64,000 bases of DNA from Megamonas hypermegale (lineage in GTDB: Bacteria; Bacillota; Negativicutes; Selenomonadales; Selenomonadaceae). The DNA is taken from assembly GCA_002314325.1 (NCBI GenBank), contig DCFC01000035.1:105457-169456 (forward strand), written 5' to 3'. Of the stretch, positions 35,940 to 45,617 are shown one piece after another. The position numbers and the translations under genes were made by a program. The notes beneath the pieces were generated by a model that ran no database searches, was not told the origin of the DNA, and saw nothing but the letters and a program-made list of their open reading frames with translations. The stretch's first letter is position 1. Each line of letters opens with the position of its first letter.

Positions 35940-36407
35940 GTGAAGATTTTAGCAAGACAGTTGACAGTAGATATGTATGATTGCAAAAATAAGAATTTGA
36001 ATGATTATAAGGATTTGAAGGACTCTTTGGAAGTCGGCATGAACATAGCAGGTTTTACGCCGATTGAAGTACGGGCGCAGATTTTGAACCAGAATGAAGT
36101 TGTAGTATTTATTCTGCTGCAGGAAGGCCATGCCGTAATCCGCACTTATCCTGAATTAAAATATGTATCGAGCGATATTTTCATCTGTACGGAAGACGGA
36201 AAACCGGAAAAAGCCGTGAAAGCGCTGAAGAAAATCGTGAAGCCGGAAAAAATCAGAATGACGTATCTCAAACGCGGTGATTTCGGAACGGTCAAAGACG
36301 TTAAGCCGCGCATAAAAATCAGAATTGCACCGCTTCGACCGCTGCGCAGTATTAAGAAAAAAGGCGCTAAGGTTATAAAAACGGTGGCGCACAGAATTAA
36401 GCTGTAA
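35940..36407 (+). CDS. SpeD-fold protein lacking the pyruvoyl serine
   Basis: The 155-aa protein aligns without gaps to the N-terminal part of bacterial S-adenosylmethionine decarboxylase. Compared with the Thermotoga enzyme, residues 62-64 are EGH instead of the cleavage site E-S-H, residue 68 is Arg instead of the catalytic His, and Cys83 is kept. It therefore cannot form the pyruvoyl cofactor and is probably a non-catalytic relative. The last 50 residues are very basic. Start is GTG at 35940 after GGGAGAG. No speE is nearby. Confidence 0.75.
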   Translation: MKILARQLTVDMYDCKNKNLNDYKDLKDSLEVGMNIAGFTPIEVRAQILNQNEVVVFILLQEGHAVIRTYPELKYVSSDIFICTEDGKPEKAVKALKKIVKPEKIRMTYLKRGDFGTVKDVKPRIKIRIAPLRPLRSIKKKGAKVIKTVAHRIKL

Positions 36408-36412
36408 AATAA

Positions 36413-36455
36413 AAAAAGGAACTGTCATACATCGTTTAAGACAGTTCCTTTTTAT
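36413..36455. terminator. Bidirectional terminator
   Basis: AAGGAACTGTC/GACAGTTCCTT stem with flanking A and T tracts lies between the SpeD-like gene and the converging TauE-family gene. Confidence 0.88.
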
Positions 36456-36467
36456 TTGCCGTCATGC

Positions 36468-37253
36468 TTAGAATATTAAATTGCTTTCAACAATCATGCG
36501 GATGCCCAAGAGGAACAGCGCCAAGCACAGCAGCAGGATAATACTGCGCGGGCGGGTTTTGCGCGATAATCTGGCACCAATTTGCGCACCGATAACGGCA
36601 CCGATACCTACCGACAGTGCCGGCACCCAGACGATATGGTCAAGCATGATATGGGAAATGACACCGAAAAATGAGGAAACGGCCAAAACGAAATGGGATG
36701 TGGCTGTAGCCATATGCGGCGGAAAGGCAAGAGCGTAAATCATGGTCGGAACGTGAATGACACCGCCACCGATACCGAAAATACTGGAGATAAAGCCGAC
36801 AAAGCCGCTTAAGAATATACCGAGTTTTTTACGGGCCAAAAATGTTTTTTCGTTAAATTCACCGGCGATTACTTTTTTATTGGAAGAATTCCAATACATG
36901 ATGATAGCGATAAATAAAATGAAAATACCGTAAGCCAGACTGAATGTCGGTCCGGTGAAATAATCGCTGACGAGCCCGCCTAAAAATGCGCCCGGCAATG
37001 TAGCAAGCGCGAACGGAACGGCTGCTTTAAAGTAGACACGTTTCTGTCTGATATAGGCAAATGTGCCGGAAATAGCGTTTAAAAATACGCCGAACAGTGA
37101 AGTACCGATAATCTGCGGTGCGCTCTGGAAAATGGACGGCGTGAGCGCAAAGGTAAACAGCGGTATCATGATAAGACCGCCGCCGATGCCGACGAGCGTC
37201 CCGAATGTACCGACACCGATACCGACTAAAAATAAGATAAAAATTTCTAACAT
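36468..37253 (-). CDS. TauE/SafE family membrane exporter
   Basis: This 261-aa protein has about eight membrane helices and the two DUF81/TauE repeats, visible as GTFGTLVGIGGGLIMIP and SSIFGIGGGVIHVP. The family exports sulfite, sulfoacetate or related anions. No sulfur genes are adjacent, so the substrate is open. It lies 25 bp after the panE-like gene and is probably co-transcribed. Confidence 0.88.
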   Translation of the reverse strand: MLEIFILFLVGIGVGTFGTLVGIGGGLIMIPLFTFALTPSIFQSAPQIIGTSLFGVFLNAISGTFAYIRQKRVYFKAAVPFALATLPGAFLGGLVSDYFTGPTFSLAYGIFILFIAIIMYWNSSNKKVIAGEFNEKTFLARKKLGIFLSGFVGFISSIFGIGGGVIHVPTMIYALAFPPHMATATSHFVLAVSSFFGVISHIMLDHIVWVPALSVGIGAVIGAQIGARLSRKTRPRSIILLLCLALFLLGIRMIVESNLIF

Positions 37254-37278
37254 AATAACTTATCCTTTACGTATTGAA

Positions 37279-38205
37279 TTAATTGATTTTAAAACCGAAA
37301 TGCGAAGCCACTTTTTCATAAGCGGGAACGGTGATATTTTTTTGTCTTGCCATGCGGACAATTTCAAAAATCAGACCGTCCATTTCACTTTGATGACCTC
37401 TGGCCAAATCCTTTTGCATGGAAGCCGTCGTATCCGGTGTTACGGCATACATGATTTTCAGATTTATGTCCATGATATCCTCCGGCAGTTTTATATTGTA
37501 AGCCTCAGCAATAGCCATACAATCTTTTGTTAAAGCTATGAATAAATCCTGTTCTTTTCCTTTCTGCTGTATTGCGCCTGCATTTATATCATAATATGCG
37601 GCGGCTGCGGCAAATGGAGAAACGAATGTAAATTTACGGAAAGTGTCGTCAGCGATGTTTTCGGATAATACGACTTTGATACCGCTGTTTTCCAAATCCT
37701 GTTTTATCTGCAATAGCTGCGCCTTTAAAGGTGATGGACCGCGCGTGCCGTAAACGATGCGGAAAATATCACCGGATTGGGTTATTTCTCCGGGAGCGGA
37801 AATATAAGCAACGATATAAATACAACCTTCGAGAACATTGGTCTGAGGCAGTTTTTCTGCCAAATACCGACCTGTACCGTAAATATTCAGTATCGGAATG
37901 ATAATTGTGTGGGTATCGGAAGCCTTTTGCAGAAACGGAATGATTTCATTAATGGAATAACCTTTGACGGCTACGAAAATCACATCGGCTTTTTCACCGG
38001 AAGAGATATATTCATCCGTTGTCATGGCTTTAATATTTTTCAAAGTTATTTCGCCCAATTTGTCGGAATGGAGAATAAGGCCATGCTGGCAAATGGCATT
38101 TAAATGATTGCCGCGTGCAATAAGTGTAACATCATGTCCGGCATTAGCAAGAAAGCCGCCAATGCTGGCTCCCGTTCCGCCGGAACCCATAATAACGTAT
38201 TTCAT
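37279..38205 (-). CDS. panE: 2-dehydropantoate 2-reductase (ketopantoate reductase)
   Basis: The 308-aa protein has the N-terminal NADPH motif GSGGTGASIGGFLA and the ApbA/PanE C-terminal helical domain (RGHQSEMDGLIFEIVRMA). It would reduce ketopantoate to pantoate for coenzyme A. Several ApbA-family paralogues have other substrates, and no panB or panC is adjacent, so the exact substrate is less sure than the family. Confidence 0.78.
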   Translation of the reverse strand: MKYVIMGSGGTGASIGGFLANAGHDVTLIARGNHLNAICQHGLILHSDKLGEITLKNIKAMTTDEYISSGEKADVIFVAVKGYSINEIIPFLQKASDTHTIIIPILNIYGTGRYLAEKLPQTNVLEGCIYIVAYISAPGEITQSGDIFRIVYGTRGPSPLKAQLLQIKQDLENSGIKVVLSENIADDTFRKFTFVSPFAAAAAYYDINAGAIQQKGKEQDLFIALTKDCMAIAEAYNIKLPEDIMDINLKIMYAVTPDTTASMQKDLARGHQSEMDGLIFEIVRMARQKNITVPAYEKVASHFGFKIN

Positions 38206-38278
38206 CAGAAAACCTCCTTTATATTTGATTATTATTTATTATAGCAAAGTATTATGAAAAGAGAAAATTAATTTTATA

Positions 38279-38336
38279 AAAAGAAAAACCATTAAAGATT
38301 TCTTTGGCAATAGAAAAATCTTTAACGGTTTTTTCT
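38279..38336 (-). terminator. Second, tandem terminator-like hairpin
   Basis: AACCATTAAAGATTT pairs with AAATCTTTAACGGTT with a T-run on either side. It lies just beyond the pheT terminator and may back it up. Confidence 0.55.
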
Positions 38337-38352
38337 TCAAATAATACAGACT

Positions 38353-38395
38353 ATAAAAAATTGCACCGTGAAGAATAATTTTCACGGTGCAATTT
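38353..38395 (-). terminator. Terminator of pheST
   Basis: A 14-bp stem AATTGCACCGTGAA/TTCACGGTGCAATT followed by TTTTTTATAG on the minus strand. Confidence 0.85.
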
Positions 38396-38410
38396 TGTGC
38401 AGTCATATAA

Positions 38411-40846
38411 TTAAGCGCGCAGGTCGGCGTTAAAATCTTTCTGCAGTTTGGCTATGATTTTTTCGATAGCGGCATTGACTTCAGCATCCGTCAGCGTTTT
38501 ATCGTTGGACTGGAATGTCAGCGCAAATGCCAGGCTCTTCTTGCCGGCTTCAACCTGTTTGCCTGTATAAACGTCGAACAGCGTAATCTGAACAAGATTT
38601 TGACCGGCAGCTTTCGTCATGGCTTTTTCAATGTCGGCAGAGTTGATATCCGTAGCCACGAGCATGGCAAGGTCGCGGTTGATTGCCGGGTATTTCGGCA
38701 GAGCTTTGTATTTTAAGTCTTTTGCCATATATTTCATGACGGTTTTAGCATCGAGTTCAAAAATGTAGACCGGTTTGGTAATGCCGTAAGCGGCAAGCAC
38801 TGCCGGGTGAACTTCACCGACTGCAGCAAGTACATCGCGGCCTTTTTTGAACAGTGCCGTCTTGCCCGGATGCATAGCGTAATGCGTACCGGCTTCAACC
38901 GTATAGCGGGATACGCGCAAATCGGCAAATAATTCTTCTATGATACCTTTAGCATCGTAGAAATCCACCATGTCGTTCGTCTGGTTCCAGCTGTGCGCAT
39001 GGCGGCGGCCGGTAACAGCTCCGGCGATTTTAACGACTTCATTCGGAAGCTCAGTAATCGGCAGTTCTTTCGGAAAGAATACCGTACCTACTTCAAAAAT
39101 GGCTACATCATCATTTTTGCGGGCGAGATTGCGGGCGAGATTATCAAATACGCTGCTTAAAAGCGTAGTGCGGATGAGCGGATATTCATCCGACAGCGGG
39201 TTCATAATCGGGATAGCGCGGCGAAGTTCATCGTCCTGCGGAATGTTTAATTTATTGAAAGCAGTTTCGTTTGTCAATGCAAAAGAGATTGTTTCGCAAA
39301 GCCCCTGAGCCGACAGGGAAGCTTTCACTTTATCAATGAATGTCTGTTTGTCGGACTGACCGCCCTGCATAGAAACGCCTTCCGGCAGCGTGGATTTGAT
39401 TTTGTCATAACCGTAAAGGCGAGCGATTTCCTCGGAGATATCGGCCATACGGCTTACATCATTGCGCCAGGACGGAACTTTTACAGTGATTTCACCGTTT
39501 TCATTTTTTACCGTTTCAAAACCGACGCTCGTGATGATGTCCAACATTGTTTCTTCCGAAATATCCGTGCCGAGATGACTGTTTATCTGTTTTGCCGTGA
39601 ATGTTACGTAGTTTAGCTGTTTCGGGCTTGGGTAAACATCAACGATACCCTGACAAACGGTGCATGCCCCCATATCCTGCAGCAGCTGCGCCGCTCTATC
39701 GAGCGCTTTAATCGTCGTTTCACTGTCGATACCGCGTTCAAAACGGCCGGAAGCTTCGGAGGACAGACCGCAGGCACGGGCTGTGCGGCGAATGCACGGA
39801 CCGTAGAAATCAGCCGACTCCAATACAACAGTCGTCGTTTTATCCGTGATTTCCGTTTCAAAGCCGCCCATGATACCGGCAAGACCAGCTGCTTTTTCCG
39901 TATCGGCGATGACGAGCATTTCACCTTTCGCTTTGCGGGACGTATCGTCGAGCGTGTGCAGTTCTTCGCCTTCTACGGCACGGCGGGCAATGAGCTTCTG
40001 TCCGGCAATCTGGTCGTAGTCGTAAGCGTGCATCGGATGACCGAGCTCAATCATGACAAAGTTCGTAACGTCGACAACGTTGTTGATGGAGCGGATACCG
40101 GCTCCTTCCAGACGCTGCTGCATCCATTCCGGCGACGGGCCGATTTTTACATTTTTGAGCATGCGTGTGGAAAAACGGGAGCACAAATCAGGGTCGGCGA
40201 TTTCCACTGCGAAGATATCGCTTAATTTAGTAGCATCGTCTTCCGTAAATTTTATTTCCGGAAAATGCGGTTTGTTGCCGGTAATAGCGGCGATTTCGCG
40301 CACGAGTCCCACTACGCTGAAGCAGTCGGCACGGTTCGCCGTAAGTTCAAATTCCAAAACGACATCATTAAGACCGAGAACGTCTTTGGCAGGAATGCCG
40401 ACAGGCGTATCAGGCGGCAGAATAAAAATTCCCGTTTTCTGTTCTGGCGGCAGTTTTTCCAGGTCAAGTTTTAGTTCCTGCGCCGAGCAGAGCATGCCGT
40501 TGGAAGCAACGCCGCGCAGTTTGCCTTTGGAAATTTTCATGCCGTTCGGCAAATGAGCGCCGACCATAGCCACAGGCACAACCTGTCCTTCAGCTACGTT
40601 CTGCGCACCCGTAACGATGATGATGTTTTCCGGCAATCCGACATTCATTGTGCAGATTTGCAGATGGTCGGAGTTCTGGTGCGGTTCGAGTTTTTCAATG
40701 CGGCCCGTAACGACTTTTTCCAAGCCTTCACCCGGGTCAATAATATTTTCCACCGGTATACCCGCCATAGTCAGTTTATCGGCAAGCTGTGCCGGAGTTT
40801 CTGTAAAATCTATATAATCTTTAAGCCATTTGATTGAAACTTGCAT
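38411..40846 (-). CDS. pheT: Phenylalanyl-tRNA synthetase beta subunit
   Basis: The 811-aa beta chain forms the alpha2-beta2 enzyme that charges tRNA-Phe. It has the N-terminal tRNA-binding OB domain (VVTGRIEKLEPHQNSDHLQICTM), the B3/B4 editing region, the B5 domain and the C-terminal ferredoxin-fold anticodon-binding domain (YPAINRDLAMLV). It lies 18 bp after pheS under T-box control. Confidence 0.96.
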   Translation of the reverse strand: MQVSIKWLKDYIDFTETPAQLADKLTMAGIPVENIIDPGEGLEKVVTGRIEKLEPHQNSDHLQICTMNVGLPENIIIVTGAQNVAEGQVVPVAMVGAHLPNGMKISKGKLRGVASNGMLCSAQELKLDLEKLPPEQKTGIFILPPDTPVGIPAKDVLGLNDVVLEFELTANRADCFSVVGLVREIAAITGNKPHFPEIKFTEDDATKLSDIFAVEIADPDLCSRFSTRMLKNVKIGPSPEWMQQRLEGAGIRSINNVVDVTNFVMIELGHPMHAYDYDQIAGQKLIARRAVEGEELHTLDDTSRKAKGEMLVIADTEKAAGLAGIMGGFETEITDKTTTVVLESADFYGPCIRRTARACGLSSEASGRFERGIDSETTIKALDRAAQLLQDMGACTVCQGIVDVYPSPKQLNYVTFTAKQINSHLGTDISEETMLDIITSVGFETVKNENGEITVKVPSWRNDVSRMADISEEIARLYGYDKIKSTLPEGVSMQGGQSDKQTFIDKVKASLSAQGLCETISFALTNETAFNKLNIPQDDELRRAIPIMNPLSDEYPLIRTTLLSSVFDNLARNLARKNDDVAIFEVGTVFFPKELPITELPNEVVKIAGAVTGRRHAHSWNQTNDMVDFYDAKGIIEELFADLRVSRYTVEAGTHYAMHPGKTALFKKGRDVLAAVGEVHPAVLAAYGITKPVYIFELDAKTVMKYMAKDLKYKALPKYPAINRDLAMLVATDINSADIEKAMTKAAGQNLVQITLFDVYTGKQVEAGKKSLAFALTFQSNDKTLTDAEVNAAIEKIIAKLQKDFNADLRA

Positions 40847-40864
40847 TAAAAGTGCCTCCCTGAA

Positions 40865-41890
40865 TTAAAATTGACGCAAGAAACGGACATCGTTGTCGTA
40901 GAACAGACGCAAATCGTCAATACCGTAAGCGAGCATAGCGATACGTTCCACGCCCATGCCGAAAGCAAAACCGCTGACTTTGTTCGGGTCGTAGCCGCTC
41001 ATTTCCAGTACATGCGGATGAACCATGCCGGCACCGAGAATTTCCAGCCAGCCTGTTCCTTTGCATACGCGGCAGCCTTTGCCCTTGCACATTACGCAGG
41101 AGATATCGACTTCGGCGCTCGGTTCAGTGAATGGGAAGAAGCTCGGGCGGAAACGTACTTTTACATCGTCGCCGAACATCTGCTGCAAGAATGTGATGAG
41201 CGTTCCTTTCAGGTCGGCAAAACTGATATTTTTATCAATGCAGAGCCCTTCCACCTGCGTAAACATCGGCGAATGAGTTGCGTCGTAATCGTCGCGGCGG
41301 TAAACGTGACCCGGAGCGATGATGCGTATCGGACTGTTCGGTTCATGCGCCTGCATGGTGCGCGCCTGTACCGGAGAAGTCTGACTGCGCAGCAGAATAT
41401 CCTCCGTAATGTAGAAGGAGTCCTGCATATCGCGTGCCGGATGGTCTTTCGGCAGATTTAACGCTTCGAAGTTGAAATAATCGGATTCAATCTGCGGACC
41501 TTCGGCGATGGAATAACCCATGCTGGTGAAAATATTTTTTATATTGTTAAGCGTAACGGTAAGCGGATGCAGATGACCGAGACTTTGGCGGCGGCCCGGC
41601 AGGGTAACGTCGATTTTTTCCGTTACCAGACGGTTTGCAAGTTCCGCCTGTTTCAATTCCGCCTGTTTTGCGGCGATGGCTTCTTCAATTTCCTTGCGCG
41701 CCGTATTTACCATTTGGCCTACACGCGGTCTTTCTTCCGGGCTTAATTTGCCCATGCCGCGCAGAATGCTGGTCAAAGAGCCTTTTTTACCGAGATATTT
41801 TACACGTACATCATTCAGTGCATTAAGGTCGGAAGCGACACAGATTGCACCGAGTGCTTCCTGCTGTAAACTTTTAAGTTCCTGTTCCAT
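40865..41890 (-). CDS. pheS: Phenylalanyl-tRNA synthetase alpha subunit
   Basis: The 341-aa class II catalytic subunit has an N-terminal coiled coil, motif 2 region [23 protein letters not shown] and motif 3 [16 protein letters not shown]-box leader directly upstream couples its expression to tRNA-Phe charging. Confidence 0.97.
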   Translation of the reverse strand: MEQELKSLQQEALGAICVASDLNALNDVRVKYLGKKGSLTSILRGMGKLSPEERPRVGQMVNTARKEIEEAIAAKQAELKQAELANRLVTEKIDVTLPGRRQSLGHLHPLTVTLNNIKNIFTSMGYSIAEGPQIESDYFNFEALNLPKDHPARDMQDSFYITEDILLRSQTSPVQARTMQAHEPNSPIRIIAPGHVYRRDDYDATHSPMFTQVEGLCIDKNISFADLKGTLITFLQQMFGDDVKVRFRPSFFPFTEPSAEVDISCVMCKGKGCRVCKGTGWLEILGAGMVHPHVLEMSGYDPNKVSGFAFGMGVERIAMLAYGIDDLRLFYDNDVRFLRQF

Positions 41891-41921
41891 GTTTTCACTC
41901 CTAAATAAATTTACACAAAAA

Positions 41922-42135
41922 TAAAAGCCTCCGCCCCGGCAAAGGGGCGAAAGCTGTGTTTCGCGGTACCACCCTAATTGATACTCTGAAGCGTTAACGC
42001 CGCCAACGCTGTAACTACTTTATTTCACTACAGAAGCTCCAAAGTGAACTTCAATTAAATTTTCTGTTATTGCTCTCAGCCTAAGGCAATATTTTCTGTA
42101 AAAGAAAAAATAATCTACTCTCTTTTTCATCGCTT
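41922..42135 (-). promoter_or_regulatory. T-box leader of pheST
   Basis: The canonical T-box AGGGTGGTACCGCG is on the minus strand at 41962-41975, followed by a G+C-rich terminator stem (AGCTTTCGCCCC with GGGGCGGAGGCT, 41922-41954) and TTTTATTTTT. Upstream sequence contains the stem I region with AGGCTGAGAG. When uncharged tRNA-Phe binds, the antiterminator forms and pheS is read. A Phe TTC specifier is expected, but I could not place it securely. Confidence 0.9.
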
Positions 42136-42457
42136 GATTATATTACAATTTTACACAAAAGTATAGCATAAATAAAGCTTAAAGACAAGATTTTCCCATA
42201 TTAGGACTTTAGTGATAAAAATTTATTATTATTTCATAAAGAAATTTTATTCAAACCGGATGATTTCGACCGATTTTTGTTGTTTTTGGCATTTTACAGA
42301 TACTTTTTTGCCGTATTTTTTGAATTAAGGTATTTGAAATCAGTCATTAATGGAAAAAACAGAAAAAATCCGAACAGATTTTGAAGCATAAAAACGGACC
42401 GATATATAATAAAGCCAGGATGAAAAATGATTAATGGGTATAGATAAATTTTTATGA

Positions 42458-43447
42458 ATGGAGTGTAGGAAAATGTTTGATGAAGGAAAAATCGTGATTG
42501 TCGGTGCAAGTAATGTCGGTACTGCCGTATTGAATAAAATCGTTGATTTCGGTCTGGCATCGGAAGTGGTATTAATAGATATTAATGAGAAAAAATGTCT
42601 GGGTGAGGCATTGGATACAAATCATGCTACAGCCTGCATTACAGCTCATAATATGTATGTGCATAAAGGTGATTACAGCGATTGCAAAGATGCTAGTATG
42701 GTTATAATTACAGCCGGTCCTAGTGTAAGACCGGGTGAAAAACCGGACAGATTATCCTTGACGAGAACAAATTGTAAAATTATGGACAGTGTAATGTCCC
42801 AGATTGTACGTTATACAAAGGATGCAATCATTCTCGTTATAACAAATCCGTTGGATGTAGCTACATGGTATGTTTCCACGCAATTTGATTATCCGCGGGA
42901 AAAAATTATCGGTACGGGAACTCTGCTGGAAACATTCAGACTGCGCCGTCTGTTGGCAAATTATTATCATCTGGACCCTAAACTGGTGCATGGATACGTG
43001 CTGGGTGAACATGGTAATTCGGGTTTTGTAGCATGGAGCACGGTGGATATTGCCAATCTCGGTCTGGACAATATCGATAAATGGCTCGGTCATAAAGATG
43101 AAAAATTGAATAAGAGTTTGATTGAGAAAGAACTTTTACAGTTGGTATTTGATGTAATAAATCTGAAAGGCTGGACCAATACCGGTATAGGTATGGTAAC
43201 AGCAAGATTTATAAAAGCGATAAAGTACAATGAATATACTATTTTGCCGATGTCGACAGTGCTGACGGGAGAATTCGGTATTGAAGATGTGGCTTTAAGT
43301 TTGCCGTGCATGTTAAATAATAACGGTATTGTAAGAAAATTTGTGCCGGAATTGACAGAAGAAGAAATTGCCAAAATGATAAATTCTGCCAACAGTGTAA
43401 AAGCAGCAATGAAAAGTATAGAACTGAAAAAAGAATTTGTTGCATGA
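42458..43447 (+). CDS. Lactate/malate-type 2-hydroxyacid dehydrogenase
   Basis: This 329-aa NAD-dependent enzyme of the LDH/MDH superfamily has the Rossmann motif VGASNVGTAVLN, NPLDVATW (the Asp partner), and the catalytic His in GEHGNSGFVAWS. The substrate loop reads AGPSVRPGEKPDRL: the discriminating residue (Gln in LDH, Arg in MDH) is Val and the loop has one extra residue, as in hydroxyisocaproate-type enzymes. Substrate is therefore unknown. The start at 42473 (MFDEGK) has better ribosome-site spacing than 42458. It is followed by an MFS and a GntR gene. Confidence 0.8.
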   Translation: MECRKMFDEGKIVIVGASNVGTAVLNKIVDFGLASEVVLIDINEKKCLGEALDTNHATACITAHNMYVHKGDYSDCKDASMVIITAGPSVRPGEKPDRLSLTRTNCKIMDSVMSQIVRYTKDAIILVITNPLDVATWYVSTQFDYPREKIIGTGTLLETFRLRRLLANYYHLDPKLVHGYVLGEHGNSGFVAWSTVDIANLGLDNIDKWLGHKDEKLNKSLIEKELLQLVFDVINLKGWTNTGIGMVTARFIKAIKYNEYTILPMSTVLTGEFGIEDVALSLPCMLNNNGIVRKFVPELTEEEIAKMINSANSVKAAMKSIELKKEFVA

Positions 43448-43532
43448 TATCATAATGTTTTCTATGGCAACTAACAGGCGATTATTCTGATTTAACATTG
43501 GAATAATCGCTTTTTTAGAAAGGAGATAAAAA

Positions 43533-44759
43533 ATGACGGCGGAAAAAAATACGATAAAAGGAATAATAATGTTTACTTTGTTATTGTTGTCATATATTAT
43601 TTTTGCCTCTAACTGGGTGGCAGGTTCTAATCTGTCTGCTCAGATAATACATTATTATTTTGAAGGCGAAAGTGTTTCTCCGATGGTGGCGGAAATAATC
43701 AATTATACGATAACGATAGCCAGAATTTTTGCAAATCTGCTGGCTGCATATGTTTTATTAAAATTAAATCCGAAAAAGGCAAGTATTGTCGCGCTTGTAC
43801 TTTTATGTTTTGCTGTAATTGCCGTACTGGCAACAAACTACTGGTTGTATACTGTATCTAGAATGGTGATGGCACTGGGCGGTTCAATGATAATGGTATA
43901 TATGAATACAATAATTGCTGAATTCATAAAAAATGATAAAAAAATCATAGCAAATGCACTTGTAACTGCTTCATATAATATAGGGGCCGGTTTTGTAGCT
44001 GTAGTTTTTTTCCTATATAAAGATATTGTTATGCAGGATTGGCAACAAACGATGTATTTATTCAGTGCGGCAAGTATTTTTCTGCTGGTTTTGTGGGTAA
44101 TTCTTTCGGAGGATTTTTCGCCTGCCGGCAGCGGTGCCACGCAAAGCGAGTATAAATACAGTGATGCTTTAAAAGATAAATTCGTATATTTTTTCTCATT
44201 TGGCCTTGGCGGATTTCTGTTTCTGTATGTAATGTCATTGGTTTCCATTCCTGTACGGCTGGGTATGCAGGCCGGTCAGCAATTCAGTTCAGAATTTATG
44301 ATTTTATCAATTACTTTAGGTGGTATTTTAGGAACAGTATTCAGTATTATCATCAGCAGATATTATTTCAACCGTAAATATTTTTTGTTTTTGCACGGTG
44401 TATTGATGATTGCATCAATGGGAGCGGGAATTTATCTGGCAGCGTTTAATCCTGTTTTAGCATATATTTCATTCGGTATTTGCGGTTTTATTATGTTTTC
44501 GCAATATACGGTATATCTTAATTTTCCGTATGAGCTTGCCGATATGACTCCGCAGCGATTAACGATTATGTTCGGTATATTCTGGGCATTCGGTTACAGT
44601 GTATATACAATTTTAAATTTTGTATGGAGTTTGATTTTGTCATATTATGGCTGGGAAAGTGCTACCATTTTTTATATTGCATGCAGTTGTTTATATATTA
44701 TTTTTGTTTTGACTTTCCCGAAAACGGAAATGCAGTTAAAAAAGGCAACAGTGTTATAA
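43533..44759 (+). CDS. MFS transporter
   Basis: A 408-aa, 12-TM major facilitator protein preceded by AAAGGAGAT. Charged residues are few and typical MFS motifs are weak. It sits between the 2-hydroxyacid dehydrogenase and a GntR regulator, suggesting uptake or export of the same acid; this is inference. Confidence 0.8.
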   Translation: MTAEKNTIKGIIMFTLLLLSYIIFASNWVAGSNLSAQIIHYYFEGESVSPMVAEIINYTITIARIFANLLAAYVLLKLNPKKASIVALVLLCFAVIAVLATNYWLYTVSRMVMALGGSMIMVYMNTIIAEFIKNDKKIIANALVTASYNIGAGFVAVVFFLYKDIVMQDWQQTMYLFSAASIFLLVLWVILSEDFSPAGSGATQSEYKYSDALKDKFVYFFSFGLGGFLFLYVMSLVSIPVRLGMQAGQQFSSEFMILSITLGGILGTVFSIIISRYYFNRKYFLFLHGVLMIASMGAGIYLAAFNPVLAYISFGICGFIMFSQYTVYLNFPYELADMTPQRLTIMFGIFWAFGYSVYTILNFVWSLILSYYGWESATIFYIACSCLYIIFVLTFPKTEMQLKKATVL

Positions 44760-44842
44760 AAAATAAATGAATTTTCTTATATAATGTAGAAATATCATAT
44801 TGAATATATTTAGTTTTTATGAAGTTTTTATGAATAGGAAGA

Positions 44843-45553
44843 TTGAGCATGGATAAATATGATATTGAAACATATAAAAAAGAAAATCCGTTTATCATCC
44901 TTGCTGATGTAATTTATCAGAAATTCAGGGAAGATATTATGAAGGGAAAATTATTGCCGGGAGATAGAATAGTAGAATCGCGTTATGCTAAGGAACTTAA
45001 AGTCAGCAGAACTCCCGTCAATATAGCTATAAGCAGAGGTTTGAAGGATGGTTGGCTGGAACGCAGAAGCAAGAGGTTCTTGACTGTTCGGAAAATCAGT
45101 TCGCAGGAATGTTTTTATCTATATGAAGCACGTAAATTTATTGAAGGTCATGCAGCTTATGCTGCGGCGAAAAGAATAACGAAAGCTGAATTGATAGAAC
45201 TGAAAAATATTTTAATGAATTTTCGTAAGGGAAATGATGAACCGATTGACGACGAGTCCTTTTGCAAATATGATGAGAAATTTCATGACCTTGTAGTGAA
45301 ATCAGCGCATAATGATTATCTCTGGTCAATGTATAAGCAAATAAAGCCGGATTTGCAGCGGTACCGTTATCACTATAAACAGCTGATTATTGAAAGAAAT
45401 ACGAATGAAAATGTTTATATGTATCACTATGCTATATTTTTAGCACTGAAAAGCAGACTGGCTGTTGTAGCAAAAGATGAAATTGAGTCGGATATAAGCA
45501 GTATGCACGGTATGGTTTTTGCCGGAAATATTTTAGCTAGATTTAACTTGTGA
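44843..45553 (+). CDS. GntR family regulator (FCD domain)
   Basis: The 236-aa protein has an N-terminal winged helix (VIYQKFREDIMKGKLLPGDRIVESRYAKELKVSRTPVNIAISRGLKDGWLERR) and a C-terminal all-helical FCD ligand domain, of which the D...H...H metal/ligand residues (DEKFHDLVVKSAHND) are visible. These regulators often control organic-acid genes, here probably the dehydrogenase and MFS genes upstream. Confidence 0.86.
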   Translation: MSMDKYDIETYKKENPFIILADVIYQKFREDIMKGKLLPGDRIVESRYAKELKVSRTPVNIAISRGLKDGWLERRSKRFLTVRKISSQECFYLYEARKFIEGHAAYAAAKRITKAELIELKNILMNFRKGNDEPIDDESFCKYDEKFHDLVVKSAHNDYLWSMYKQIKPDLQRYRYHYKQLIIERNTNENVYMYHYAIFLALKSRLAVVAKDEIESDISSMHGMVFAGNILARFNL

Positions 45554-45560
45554 AAAATTG

Positions 45561-45617
45561 TATAAGAAACTGCACCCTGAAAATTTTTGTTCAACTTCCG
45601 GGGTGCAGTTTCTTATT
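45561..45617. terminator. Bidirectional terminator
   Basis: A 15-bp stem TAAGAAACTGCACCC/GGGTGCAGTTTCTTA ends the GntR gene and, in the other direction, the LysR gene at 45613. Confidence 0.88.

Noticed and set aside
42160-42457. Possible small RNA or gene upstream of the 2-hydroxyacid dehydrogenase
   Set aside because: No ORF with a ribosome site and no strong stem was found; it is taken as promoter/leader sequence.
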